Of a DNA stretch of 64,000 bases, positions 1 to 9,428 are shown piece by piece (position 1 is the first letter of the stretch; every line of letters starts with the position of its first letter). The notes under the pieces are model-generated. The model ran no database searches, was not told where the DNA came from, and was given only the letters and a program-made list of their open reading frames with translations. The position numbers and the translations under genes are program-made. Source of the DNA: Rebecca billardiae RCC1528 (lineage: Eukaryota; Haptophyta); contig OZ251240.1 in NCBI GenBank assembly GCA_965240325.2, positions 1,178,001-1,242,000 on the forward strand, in the 5' to 3' direction.

Positions 1-1
1 C

Positions 2-1684
2 GCGCTCGGCTCGCGGCCGATGCTGCCGAAGCTTGTCGTCTTCCGCGAGGGCGAGCCGACGGACTACGGCTCGGCGGCGGCGGCGCGCAAGCGGACGTCG
101 GGAGACGACGGCGAGGCCGACGCCGACGCGACCCTCATGGCCGCGAGCGTCGGGCTGCCCACCAGCGCGAAGGAGCTGACGAGCGCGGTCCTTGCAGAGT
201 GGGCGCGGCCGACGGTGCAGACACTCCGCACGGCCAAGCAGACCGAGCGATTCCTTCACCTGGACACGTGGGCGGCGCAGCACGCGACGGACGAGCCGAC
301 GCGCGTGGTCGGCTTCTTCCCCGACACGCCCGACGTGCGCGAGTCCGAGCGCTACCGCGCCTTCCGCGCGGCGGCGAAGCGGCTGCAGTCGATGATTTCC
401 TTTGGCGAGTGTTTTGATCAATCGCTTCAGGCGAAATTCCTCGGCACGGCGGCGGAGCGGCCGGTGGTGCAGGTGGTGAAGGCGTCTAAGGCGGAGCGCA
501 AGCTGCAGTTCGGCGGGCGGTGGACGGCGCGCGTCCTCGCCCGCTTCGTCGCCTCGCACAGGGGCGACCTCGTCACAGACGTGAACTCGCAAGACGCGTT
601 CACAGATGCGCTGAGCGGCGGCTTCCCGGCCTTCCTGCTCCTGATGCCGGACGAGTACGAGGAGCGCCTCGACGCGATCATGCCTGAGTTCAAGGCGACG
701 GTGCGCGCGCGGCATGGCGCCCCCTCGCCCCCCCCCGGGCGCGCGCGCCGTGCGGCGGAGCCCGGGGCGCGGGCCGTGTCTCGCGCGCCGAACCGCCCGC
801 CGCGCCCCTGCGTGCGCTCCTGACCCCCTGCCGTGCCCTGGCTGCCGCGTGCGCGCTCGAACTGCTCGCGCGCGCGCGCGCGCTCCCGACCGACCGTCGT
901 CGTCCCACGAGCGCAGGCGACGCGCTTCCGCGACCGCATCACCTTCATCTTCGGCTTCAAGGACACCGACCCTTGGCCTGCTCTGATGCAGTCGCTCGGT
1001 CTGCCGCGCGACGCGCACGGCGCTTTTATGGTGTTCCTTGGGCAGGGCGAGAGCCTGTACGGGCACGACTGGGGGACGGCGTGGCTGCCGTCGGTCGCGC
1101 TGGGCGGCGGCATGCAGTTCGGGCTGTACGAGATGAGCGCGCAGCCGCCGGACTCGGCCCACCTGATCACGCGCGAGACGATGGACGGCCTCGTCGAGAA
1201 GTTTCTGGAAACTGCCGACGCGGCCGCGCGCGCCGACGGCGTTCCGGACGAGCGCTCGGAGCCGGAGGCGGCGGAGCTCTTCGTGCCGGCGGGCGCGGCG
1301 GCGGGCGCGGGCGCCGGGGCGGGCGCGCCGGAGGGCGGCGGCGTGCGCGCCGCTGAGTGCGCGGCGGACGGGAGCTGCGTCGACACCGCCGCCGGCGCGG
1401 CCGAGCCCAGCGCCGCGGGCGCCGACGAGGCGGGCGGTGCCCAGCGCAGCACAATCACGACCGCCCCGACGCGCTCCGAGCGCGACGAGGTGAAGGCCCT
1501 GCTGCAGAAGCGCATCAAGGCGCTGGAGGGCCAGCTGCAGGGTGCGCGCGAGAAGGGCGCGCAGCAGCTGCACGCGCTCGCGAGCGCGGTGCGCAGCGCG
1601 GCGCCCGAGCTGGACTTGGCGGCGGTCGCGCGCGACGCCGGGCTGGAGCCAGCGGCGCTCGGCCTCGCCGACAGCTCGGCTTGA
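2..1684 (+). CDS. Protein disulfide isomerase-like (thioredoxin-fold) protein, 5' truncated by the window edge
   Basis: Two exons, 2-700 and 917-1684. The 216-bp intron starts GTGCGCGC and ends GCGCAG, and the join is in phase. The frame is open through the window edge, so the ATG at 20 is probably internal. The N-terminal visible part (LPKLVVFREGEPTDYG) matches the end of a thioredoxin domain of the PDI kind (cis-Pro then a 'k.fr.G..y.G' strand). It is followed by two more thioredoxin-like modules resembling PDI b and b' domains, up to about residue 330. The spliced stretch around the junction reads EFKATATRFRDRITFIFG, a typical b' strand, which supports the splice. The C-terminus is Ala/Gly-rich and ends in a short coiled coil with no ER-retention signal (ends ADSSA). 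No CxxC is visible in this part; it may lie upstream. Role inferred: secretory-pathway protein folding. Confidence 0.7.
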
Positions 1685-2092
1685 ATCGCGAGTACAGGGC
1701 GCCGTTGGCGCGAGCGCTCATCCGCGTCTGCTGCTCTGCAGTGCGTCGCGGCTCTCGCACCGCGAGGGCTCCGGCCCTGCCTCCGACCTCCGCGGTCCGC
1801 CTCCGGCCGCGGCATCACGACGTCGAGTGCTACTGTTCGCTCGAGGTGACCGCCGTGACTGGGTCGCCTGGTTGCGGTGGTCGCCGTCGTACTCGACGTA
1901 CTCCTGTCTCCTGCTGAATTGAGAGATGAGTGCCGTCGTGCGCCTGATGACCTGCTTATCGTGGGCATTCCATAGTAGTGTGATCGGAGGTGCTACAGGC
2001 TAACTAGTGACTAAGGTCTAAGCCCGTCAGTGCGGGAGTGATTTGAGCCATAGCTGTGTGAACAAAGTGATGACGAATAATATATATATATA
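1685..2092. other. Intergenic spacer downstream of the PDI-like gene
   Basis: About 400 bp with no coding signal. It ends in a short TA microsatellite (about 2079-2097) that abuts the transposon to its right. Confidence 0.5.
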
Positions 2093-4372
2093 TATATTAA
2101 CGACGTGGTATGCAACGGGCAGGCGTCCGAAGAGTCAGCAAGCTGTAGCGGCAGATCGAGCAGCAGAGACAAACACCAGGATCAGCGCTCCTCGCCGTCG
2201 TCCCCCCCCCTCGTAGTCGCCCATCACTCCATCGCCGAGCGGAAGCTCGACGCACCGTCTGGCGTCGACGCGCGCGCGCCACCGCGGTGGTCGCGGTGCC
2301 ACGCGTCGTCAGCCGTCGTCTCGAAGCAGTCGTCGTACGCAGATATGTGTAAACTTTTCTGAGGATAGCGCACCAGCAATTTCCCTTGACCGCCATCGGG
2401 GCCGAAGTGGCGCAAAATGGCGGTTGCCCCGTTTGGGCGCCCTTCCGCGCCTTCGAGCGGCTCGTGCGCGTCGGGAAGTGCGCCAAAGCGTATCCGGAGC
2501 ATGCTCCATCGCCGAGTCGCACCGCTGGGCCCTCGCATGCGAGCCCACGCCGACGTCTGAGTGCGCCTCGCTGCGCACGGTACAGCTTGACGGTACACGG
2601 CACGATTCGGCCCGCGAGCAGCCTCGTGCGCGCGACCGAGCCAGAGGTGGTCTTCGAGAGTAGCACGAGCGGCGGCACACGAGCCGGGCTGGTCGTTGCC
2701 GAATATCTGACGCACCAATCGACCTCGCCCAGCGCCATCTGCTCGTTTGTGCACGTGTTGGAAAGGATGAGCAGCTGCGTGCAAACGCCCAGCGCGCAGA
2801 TGAAGCATGGGCGAGCGAAGGGGCGGCGAGGGCCGGCGCGTGCGCGCGCGTAAATTCGAGACTCCCCATACGCATCGAAACACACCGCGCTCGCTCGTCG
2901 AGCTGCGCACGGGTATCGGTGCGCGCGCGCCAACGCGGCGCGCCGTGCTCGCGCCTGGCGGGTGCACACCTGCTTGCGCGCGCACGCGTGCGTGATGGAC
3001 CGAGGAGGTCGCGCGAGCATGCGCGATGTGTCTGGATGGAGCGTGTAGGAGGTGTAGGCTGCGCTCCGCACGCACTCCGCCACCGTGCAGCGCGCTGCCC
3101 CTCGCCCACGCGGTCGCCGCCGAGCCCAGATTCAAACGCGTGCGAGCGCTCGAGCGCACCTCCGAGCAGCAGTCGCAGCTATCGTGTCGAAGGCGTGGCG
3201 AGAGGCAGGTGTGCATGGCAAGTAGCGCCATGGTGGTGCCCATCACGCGCACACACTCGCGCACGCTCGCCGCACCACCTCGTCGCGCCCACGTGCAGCG
3301 CGCGGGGCGCGCTTCGCGCCCGGAGCAGCTGCCGAGCGGCTCCCGCGCGCAGTGCGCGCGTCGAGTAGGGCTCAGCCAATGGTCCGAGGGCGAGCCGCCC
3401 GAGCGTCGTGCGTGACGCACATGGACCTAGTACAACGCCGCGTACCACTCGCTGCCACCATAGGGCCCGTACCAGCGAGCTGTGGCCGCCGCAGACACCC
3501 AAAAGCTGCCCAACGGTCAGCGCGCGACAGCCGACGAGCGCCCGACGCGCGCGTCCACCACCGTGATGAGCACGGACGAGCGCGCGCGCCCGTGTCGTAG
3601 CTCAGGTGGGGTCCCCCGATCGCACGCACCACCGCGCTGCCACGCCTTCGACCATCTTGTGTCACCATGTGGCCGCTCGCCGCTCGCGCCGAGCGGCTGG
3701 CGGCGCAGCTGCACGACCGGCAAACAGTCAGCGCGCGGCAAGGGTGGAGTCCGGCGAGGGTCGGCCGGACTGTCCGGCGCCACCAAGGTGGACCACGTGG
3801 TGGTCACCGGCGCGCTCGTCACCACGCTCGAGGCCATGGAGGCCGCCCACGAGCAGAAATGCTCACTGCATCTGCCTGTGCAGTGCCTTTGCAGTGCTCC
3901 TTTGCGCGCGCACGCAGCGGCGAAGAGCGAAAGCGTTTAGCGCGACATAGTCCGGGGCTCAAGGGTACCATCATCAGAGAATGGAATGCGCGCAAAGGTC
4001 GCGCTAAACAAATTTCGTGTCGCCCGTGCCGCGCGCGCGCAAGCACGGCCAATGCGGCTCCTTGCACATCTGCTGCAGATCGGCTCGTGCGCGACGAGCG
4101 CAGCGAGGAGGAAGGTGCGCGCTCGCGAGCTGGCGCACCTGGGAGTCCTCGCGGCCTCCGAGCAGAAAGAGCGCGTCGAGCGCCGCGCCGCAGGTCGCAC
4201 GGTCGCGATCTCGCGAGAGCGGTCGTGCGACGACGGGCCACTCCATCGCGCGTTTCGCCGTCTGAACGCGGCCTCCGTAAAATCCGGATGGCGGTCAAGG
4301 GAAATTGCTGGTGCGCTATCCTCAGAAAAGTTTAATCATATATAGCCCGTTGCATACCACGTCGTTAATATA
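2093..4372. mobile_element. Composite element bounded by a 28-bp perfect inverted repeat (family A)
   Basis: The left end (2093-2120, containing TTAACGACGTGGTATGCAAC) and the right end (4345-4372) are perfect reverse complements and sit in TA-rich sequence. The left 250 bp (2097-2349) recur at 36836-37555 and, inverted, at 47645-47888; a short trace lies at 28176-28216. Almost all the rest is a second element (family B, 2350-4334) inserted close to the right end. No intact transposase or reverse transcriptase was recognised. At 47276-47888 family A forms the 3' end of a retroelement-like reading frame. The A segment may therefore be a 5'-truncated non-LTR retrotransposon tail, with the small inverted right end arising secondarily. 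Alternatively it is a TIR DNA transposon. I cannot decide between the two. Confidence 0.6.
2350..4334. mobile_element. Family B TIR element, copy 1 (nested in family A)
   Basis: A 1985-bp unit with terminal inverted repeats of about 48 bp that begin TAAACTTTTCTGAGG on the left and end with the complement on the right. A second copy in the same orientation lies at 48838-50802 and aligns along most of its length. Several long open frames are conserved between the copies (for example plus strand 2386-2853 and minus strand 2224-3420). None shows a recognisable domain, and the composition alone would give long frames. Probably a non-autonomous or decayed DNA transposon. Confidence 0.65.
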
Positions 4373-5092
<720 letters not shown>

Positions 5093-6961
5093 ATGCTCTC
5101 GCCCGCGCAAGAGGTCGACGTCGCGGCGATCGAGCGGCTGCCGCCGTTCGTGTACGGCCGCGACGGCGAGGTGGGCATCGGCCGAGAGGGCGTGGTCTTC
5201 GTCGGCCTCAAGGCGCAGCCCTACCTCAACGGCGACGTCGGCCTGATCACCAGCCCGCCCGAGGCAGAGACCGGCCGCATTGGCGTGAAAGCGTACTACC
5301 GTGCGCGCGGCATCCGCGCAGACCAGCACGAGAACGAGGTGCGCGTGGTCTCGATCAAGCCGGCGAACCTGCGCTCGATCAAGGCCGTGCGCGACGCCGG
5401 GCTCTGGCCGCTGCCCGCCCTCGTGCCCACGCCCGAGCTCAGCGTGCACGAGGCCATGGCGCTGGAGGGCGCGGCAGGCTGCTACATGCGCGCGTGGGCG
5501 ATCATGCGCGTGGCCAACCTGCCGTTCGAGCGCTTGGGCGGCGTCTTCGGGCCGAAGCAGCGCATCATCTTCAACGGCAGCAAGCGCGCCGACAAGGCCG
5601 CCAAGCGCGCGGGCGACGACGGCGCCGACGCGGCCGCCGCCGACGGCACGCTGGGCAGCGCCGACCGCGTGCGCACCGCGGCGGGCGACTGTCTGCACGT
5701 GATCAGCGAGAGCCTGTCGGTGGGCCCGCACTACTTCTTCGACTACCGCGAGCCCACGCCCGTCGGGCCCGAGGCGATGGCCTTCCTCATCTCGCGCCTC
5801 TCCAAGGCCGGCCGGTCGAAGCTCGACGGCGCGCTGCGGCCGCTGATCGACGCGGTCGGTGACGACCCGTCTTGGGCGTGGGAGCCGATGCGCGAGCGGT
5901 TCACGGCGTATCGCAACGTGGTGTGCACGACGCCGTGGTGGCACTCCGCCGCGTCCGGCCAGTGCATCCCGTGCCTCCACCGCCTGCTCGACGCCGGGCG
6001 CGACCCGAGTGTCTTCCTCAGCGGCTACCCACTGGCGCAAGCGGCGATCGCCGGCGCGCTCAACGGTGTGGCCTTCTGCCTGCTGAACGGCTCGCGCGTG
6101 AACGTGGCGCCGGAGTACCGCGCGTACTTCCCCGACGGGTGCACGCCGCTGCACCACGCGGCGAACTTCAGCGGCGCGCGCCTGTCGGGCACCACCGTCT
6201 TCGACCAGCACGACTCGCCGAGCGTGCACGCCACCGCGGCGCTCTCCATCTGCATGCTCGCGTCCTCAGGTGCCGAGCTGGACTGCAAGGACCAGGCGGG
6301 CTTCACGCCGACGGTCGCGGCTCTGTCGCTCGGCCACGTCGCCGCGCTTAAGACGCTGCTCCAGCTCGGCTCGAAGCCGTGGAAGTCCGGCCTCCCGCGC
6401 AGCGTGGGCGTGAGCGTCACCCAGTTCGCCGAGAAGATGATTGACGAGCCACCTCCGTCGCGCGCGACCGTTCGCAAGATGCGGCAGAACATGCCGTGTG
6501 TGCGCTGCCTCGGGCCGATGGATCCGCCGAGCGCCGCGCCGCGCGCGCGCGCGGCCGCGCGGCCGTCGTGCTTGTACTGCAACGCCGAGCCGCCCGAGCG
6601 CGGCGGCGCCGCGCACTTCTTTTGCGAGCGGTGCAACTGCGCCGTGTGCGAGACGTGCGTCGAGACGCATCTGCATGGGACCACTCCGAGCCACCACGCG
6701 AACCGGACGCTCGCCGCCCGGATCCTGCTGGACGCGATCCGGACCGGGCGGCTGCGGCACACGTGCTGCAACGGCGAGTGCGGCAAGACCGAGAAGGAGA
6801 GCGGAAAGTTCCCGCGCTGCCAGCGCTGTGGCATCGCGCGCTTCTGCTCCAAGGAGTGCCTGAAGGCGGCGTGGCCGCGGCACCGGCTCGCGTGCCGCGC
6901 GGCGGCGGACGTGCGAAGCGCCGACGGCGGCGCGGCCGACGCGGCGGCCGCCCAGGGCTGA
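5093..6961 (+). CDS. Ankyrin-repeat / MYND zinc-finger protein
   Basis: Single exon of 622 codons; the ATG follows gccgccatc. Three parts can be seen. Residues 30-100 carry a beta-rich module (VFVGLKAQPYLNGDVG ... RVVSIKPANL) of a kind that often precedes MYND domains in protists. Residues about 340-435 hold two or three ankyrin-like repeats (GCTPLHHAAN; DCKDQAGFTPTVAALSLGH). Residues 470-545 are a Cys/His-rich segment resembling a B-box-like zinc site (CLYCNAEPPE ... CERCNCAVCETC). Residues 558-601 are a C-terminal MYND finger with the C-x4-C / C-x2-C / C-x3-C / H-x3-C spacing (CCNGEC ... RCQRC ... FCSKEC ... HRLAC). MYND fingers bind proline-rich partners or support SET enzymes; no SET domain is present. 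Function inferred only as a protein-protein adaptor. Confidence 0.8.
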   Translation: MLSPAQEVDVAAIERLPPFVYGRDGEVGIGREGVVFVGLKAQPYLNGDVGLITSPPEAETGRIGVKAYYRARGIRADQHENEVRVVSIKPANLRSIKAVRDAGLWPLPALVPTPELSVHEAMALEGAAGCYMRAWAIMRVANLPFERLGGVFGPKQRIIFNGSKRADKAAKRAGDDGADAAAADGTLGSADRVRTAAGDCLHVISESLSVGPHYFFDYREPTPVGPEAMAFLISRLSKAGRSKLDGALRPLIDAVGDDPSWAWEPMRERFTAYRNVVCTTPWWHSAASGQCIPCLHRLLDAGRDPSVFLSGYPLAQAAIAGALNGVAFCLLNGSRVNVAPEYRAYFPDGCTPLHHAANFSGARLSGTTVFDQHDSPSVHATAALSICMLASSGAELDCKDQAGFTPTVAALSLGHVAALKTLLQLGSKPWKSGLPRSVGVSVTQFAEKMIDEPPPSRATVRKMRQNMPCVRCLGPMDPPSAAPRARAAARPSCLYCNAEPPERGGAAHFFCERCNCAVCETCVETHLHGTTPSHHANRTLAARILLDAIRTGRLRHTCCNGECGKTEKESGKFPRCQRCGIARFCSKECLKAAWPRHRLACRAAADVRSADGGAADAAAAQG

Positions 6962-7068
6962 GCGTACTCTGCGCAGCCGGCGCCCCGCCCGAGGCTTCGT
7001 CGGCGCGGCGGTCGGTGGCCGCGCAGGCCGGCCACCGGTGCCCTCGGCCAGCTCGGGCTCGGGGTCCG

Positions 7069-7074
7069 AATAAA
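7069..7074 (+). promoter_or_regulatory. Possible polyadenylation signal AATAAA
   Basis: AATAAA lies about 108 bp after the MYND stop codon. It is a plausible poly(A) signal, but algae of this kind do not rely strictly on this hexamer. Confidence 0.3.
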
Positions 7075-7238
7075 GCACTAGCAGCCTGGATATTCATCGT
7101 GATTCGTGGAGTATAAGTTACAGATCCGATCAGTAACTCGTCCGATTTTATGTCATTAGACTCATCAGTCTCACATTCGGTTCTGCCTGATGAGATGATG
7201 AACCGTATGTCTATGATGAAGCGCGGCGCATAAAATTT

Positions 7239-7244
7239 TAATAC

Positions 7245-7335
<91 letters not shown>

Positions 7336-7385
7336 GTACAATCACTACTACTACTACTCTACTACTAGCGCTAGCTACTACTACT
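7239..7385. repeat. (TA)n followed by (CTA)n microsatellite
   Basis: About 40 bp of TA repeats and then roughly 100 bp of slightly interrupted trinucleotide CTA repeats. Confidence 0.9.
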
Positions 7386-7808
7386 ATAATATTACTAATA
7401 CTAATACAGCCCCTGCTGTTCCGTCACTCCGCGTCAGACCGCGGACACTCGTCGAGTTCGCCAGTCAGACAGAGGTCAGAGCAAGCCCGTCGGCGTCGCG
7501 TAGCTTATTATAATCAATAACGGCTCCGGGCTGCACACGACGGCGGGGCAGGGCTCTGGGCTGGGGACGCAAGCATACCCAGTGTCACAGTGTGCATCCG
7601 CCAATGGCAATGCGGTGTCCTGGGAGTGCACGAGGGTCCGTCCGCCGATGTTTCTGCGGCGCACACATGTCTCGCGACCGACACTTGGCTTGCCCGACCC
7701 TCGTTTTATTAATACGGCTTTCTCCGCGCCCTTGTTTTGCGCTTGAAGATCGGGCGCATTCGGATTATTTCGGATTTCGGGCCATGTCGCAGCGGCACCG
7801 TGCACACG

Positions 7809-8969
7809 ATGGCGGCGGGGAATCGCCTCGCTCGCGCCCTTGTGGTGGTGGTGTGCGCACCCCTTCTGGGCGTGTGCTACAAGAAGGGTCCCCCGCCAGT
7901 GTCGCCGATGAGTTGCTTGCCCACCAACAAGTCAGCCATCTTCCGCCAAATCGCTCGTCCACAGGCCGACGCGGACCGCGTGGACCCTCTTTCTGGCGAG
8001 CCGTGGATTGATATCGGATTCTTCGACACGCGCAAGGGCATCGACGCGCGTACTCTCCGACAAGCCGCGGCTGGATTCAACACGAGCAGCCGCGTGCGCT
8101 TCCACTTGCTGCTCCTCTTCCCGCAGCCCGTGCCCGGCTTCAACATCGTGCAGATCCAGTTTCCGAAGTACGGACGTTGCCTGTACGGCCTCATGAGCAA
8201 GCTGGCCCACGGCCCAGGCCCGCAGTACCTGTACAAGCCCCTGGCGCACATGTTCATGCCGGCGAATATATCCCGTCTCATCTTGGTGGACGCCGACGTC
8301 CTCATGGTGGGTGATGTGACCGAGCTGTACGCCGAGTTTGACCGCATGGGCCCAGACGCAGTGCTCGCGGTGGCTCGCGAGCAAACCTTCGTCTACAATC
8401 CTCACGTTGGCCTCAACGGCGGCGTGCAGCTGCTCGATCTGGACAAGATGAGGTCGAGCACTGCCTACCACGAGGCCGTCGACTGGGTCGCGACGGGCCG
8501 CTATGGGAAGTGGATCGGCTTCCTCGGTGACCAGACGTTGTATGTCTGGCTGCATGCCATGCATCCGGCAATGGTGCACATCCTCCCGTGCCGCTGGAAT
8601 CGGCAGCTCAGCAGCCAGCCCAAGTTCGTCAACCAGACGCTCCACGCGTGCTCGGAACGATGCGGTATCCTGCACGCCAACGAAGCTCATGTGAAGTGTG
8701 TTGCGCACTCCATGGCTTACACAAATCGTTCGTGCACAGCGTGGAACACTTTTCAGGAGCGCATGGGCACTCCCGAGCTGAATTGTCCGTACAGCAAGAG
8801 GCAGAAGAACTCCAACCTGAGGCGCCATCACGCCCTACGCCTGCAGGTTGCCATCAGGGCCTACTTCGCCGACTGCTGTATTCCCGATGGCTCGCCGGAT
8901 ACCAAGCACATCGACCCTAGGCTACCGCCCTGGCGCAGGCAGACGACTGACATGAGCCGCATCGCGTGA
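7809..8969 (+). CDS. GT8-family glycosyltransferase (xylosyltransferase-like), type II membrane protein
   Basis: I take the ATG at 7809 (386 residues) because a hydrophobic signal-anchor (ALVVVVCAPLLGVCY) then lies at the N-terminus. An in-frame ATG at 7737 would add 24 residues. Family 8 features are clear. A DxD metal/nucleotide-sugar motif lies at residues 161-163 within LILVDADVLMVGDV. NGGVQLLDLDKMR follows, then GDQTLYVWL and a C-terminal LPCRWNRQL, as in glucoside/xyloside xylosyltransferases and LARGE-type enzymes. Cysteines in the C-terminal third suggest a Golgi-lumenal fold. Expected role: retaining transfer of a UDP-sugar (xylose, glucose or galactose) to a glycan in the Golgi. The donor sugar cannot be read from the sequence. 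Convergent with the channel gene. Confidence 0.85.
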   Translation: MAAGNRLARALVVVVCAPLLGVCYKKGPPPVSPMSCLPTNKSAIFRQIARPQADADRVDPLSGEPWIDIGFFDTRKGIDARTLRQAAAGFNTSSRVRFHLLLLFPQPVPGFNIVQIQFPKYGRCLYGLMSKLAHGPGPQYLYKPLAHMFMPANISRLILVDADVLMVGDVTELYAEFDRMGPDAVLAVAREQTFVYNPHVGLNGGVQLLDLDKMRSSTAYHEAVDWVATGRYGKWIGFLGDQTLYVWLHAMHPAMVHILPCRWNRQLSSQPKFVNQTLHACSERCGILHANEAHVKCVAHSMAYTNRSCTAWNTFQERMGTPELNCPYSKRQKNSNLRRHHALRLQVAIRAYFADCCIPDGSPDTKHIDPRLPPWRRQTTDMSRIA

Positions 8970-9428
8970 AGACGTGATCGGGTATCACGAGTCGACAGTC
9001 GTGGTGCTGTATATATTGACATTGTCATCGCGGACAGCGCTGCGCCCCCCTGCAGCAGACTATATAATAAATCGATCATCAGTATATCATCGTCGCAGCA
9101 GTATACCGTGCGCCGACTCGGTTAACAGATGAGTAATAGCACTGCAGCTATGAGTATGTATATATATATATATCATCAGATATACTGATGCGATGCTGCT
9201 GATGCTGCGCCGCGTCCGCCGCGTCGTCTGACACTTCGATTCCACATCTTGAGTGACGACGCGCACGTACGCGCACAGCCTTCTTCTTCCGAATGCTGAC
9301 TGATGAACGTGATGATGGCGCCCGCTGTTCGGCCGATCGGCGCGCCATGCCGCAACGCACGGCCAGCCAGTGGCGCGGCGTGCGCGAGCGCGCGCGCGCG
9401 TCGGCGCAAAACAACCTCGGCGCTGAGC
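8970..9428. other. Convergent intergenic region
   Basis: 3' flanks of the GT8 (+) and channel (-) genes; a short TA run lies near 9158-9175. No gene seen. Confidence 0.5.

Larger units (their letters stand above)
6962..7808. other. Spacer with TA and TAC microsatellites upstream of the GT8 gene
   Basis: AT-rich spacer containing a (TA)n tract (about 7239-7280) followed by a long (CTA)n tract (about 7279-7385). No gene apart from the 5' end of the following reading frame, which is open from 7737. Confidence 0.55.

Noticed and set aside
427-1968. A 513-codon minus-strand frame opposite the PDI-like gene
   Set aside because: Low-complexity Ser/Ala/Arg translation; the plus strand carries clear thioredoxin-fold motifs instead.
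2224-3420. Long minus-strand frame in element B as a transposase
   Set aside because: No DDE/D or other motif, not consistently open in the second copy (295 against 398 codons in different extents), and GC-rich sequence gives such frames by chance.
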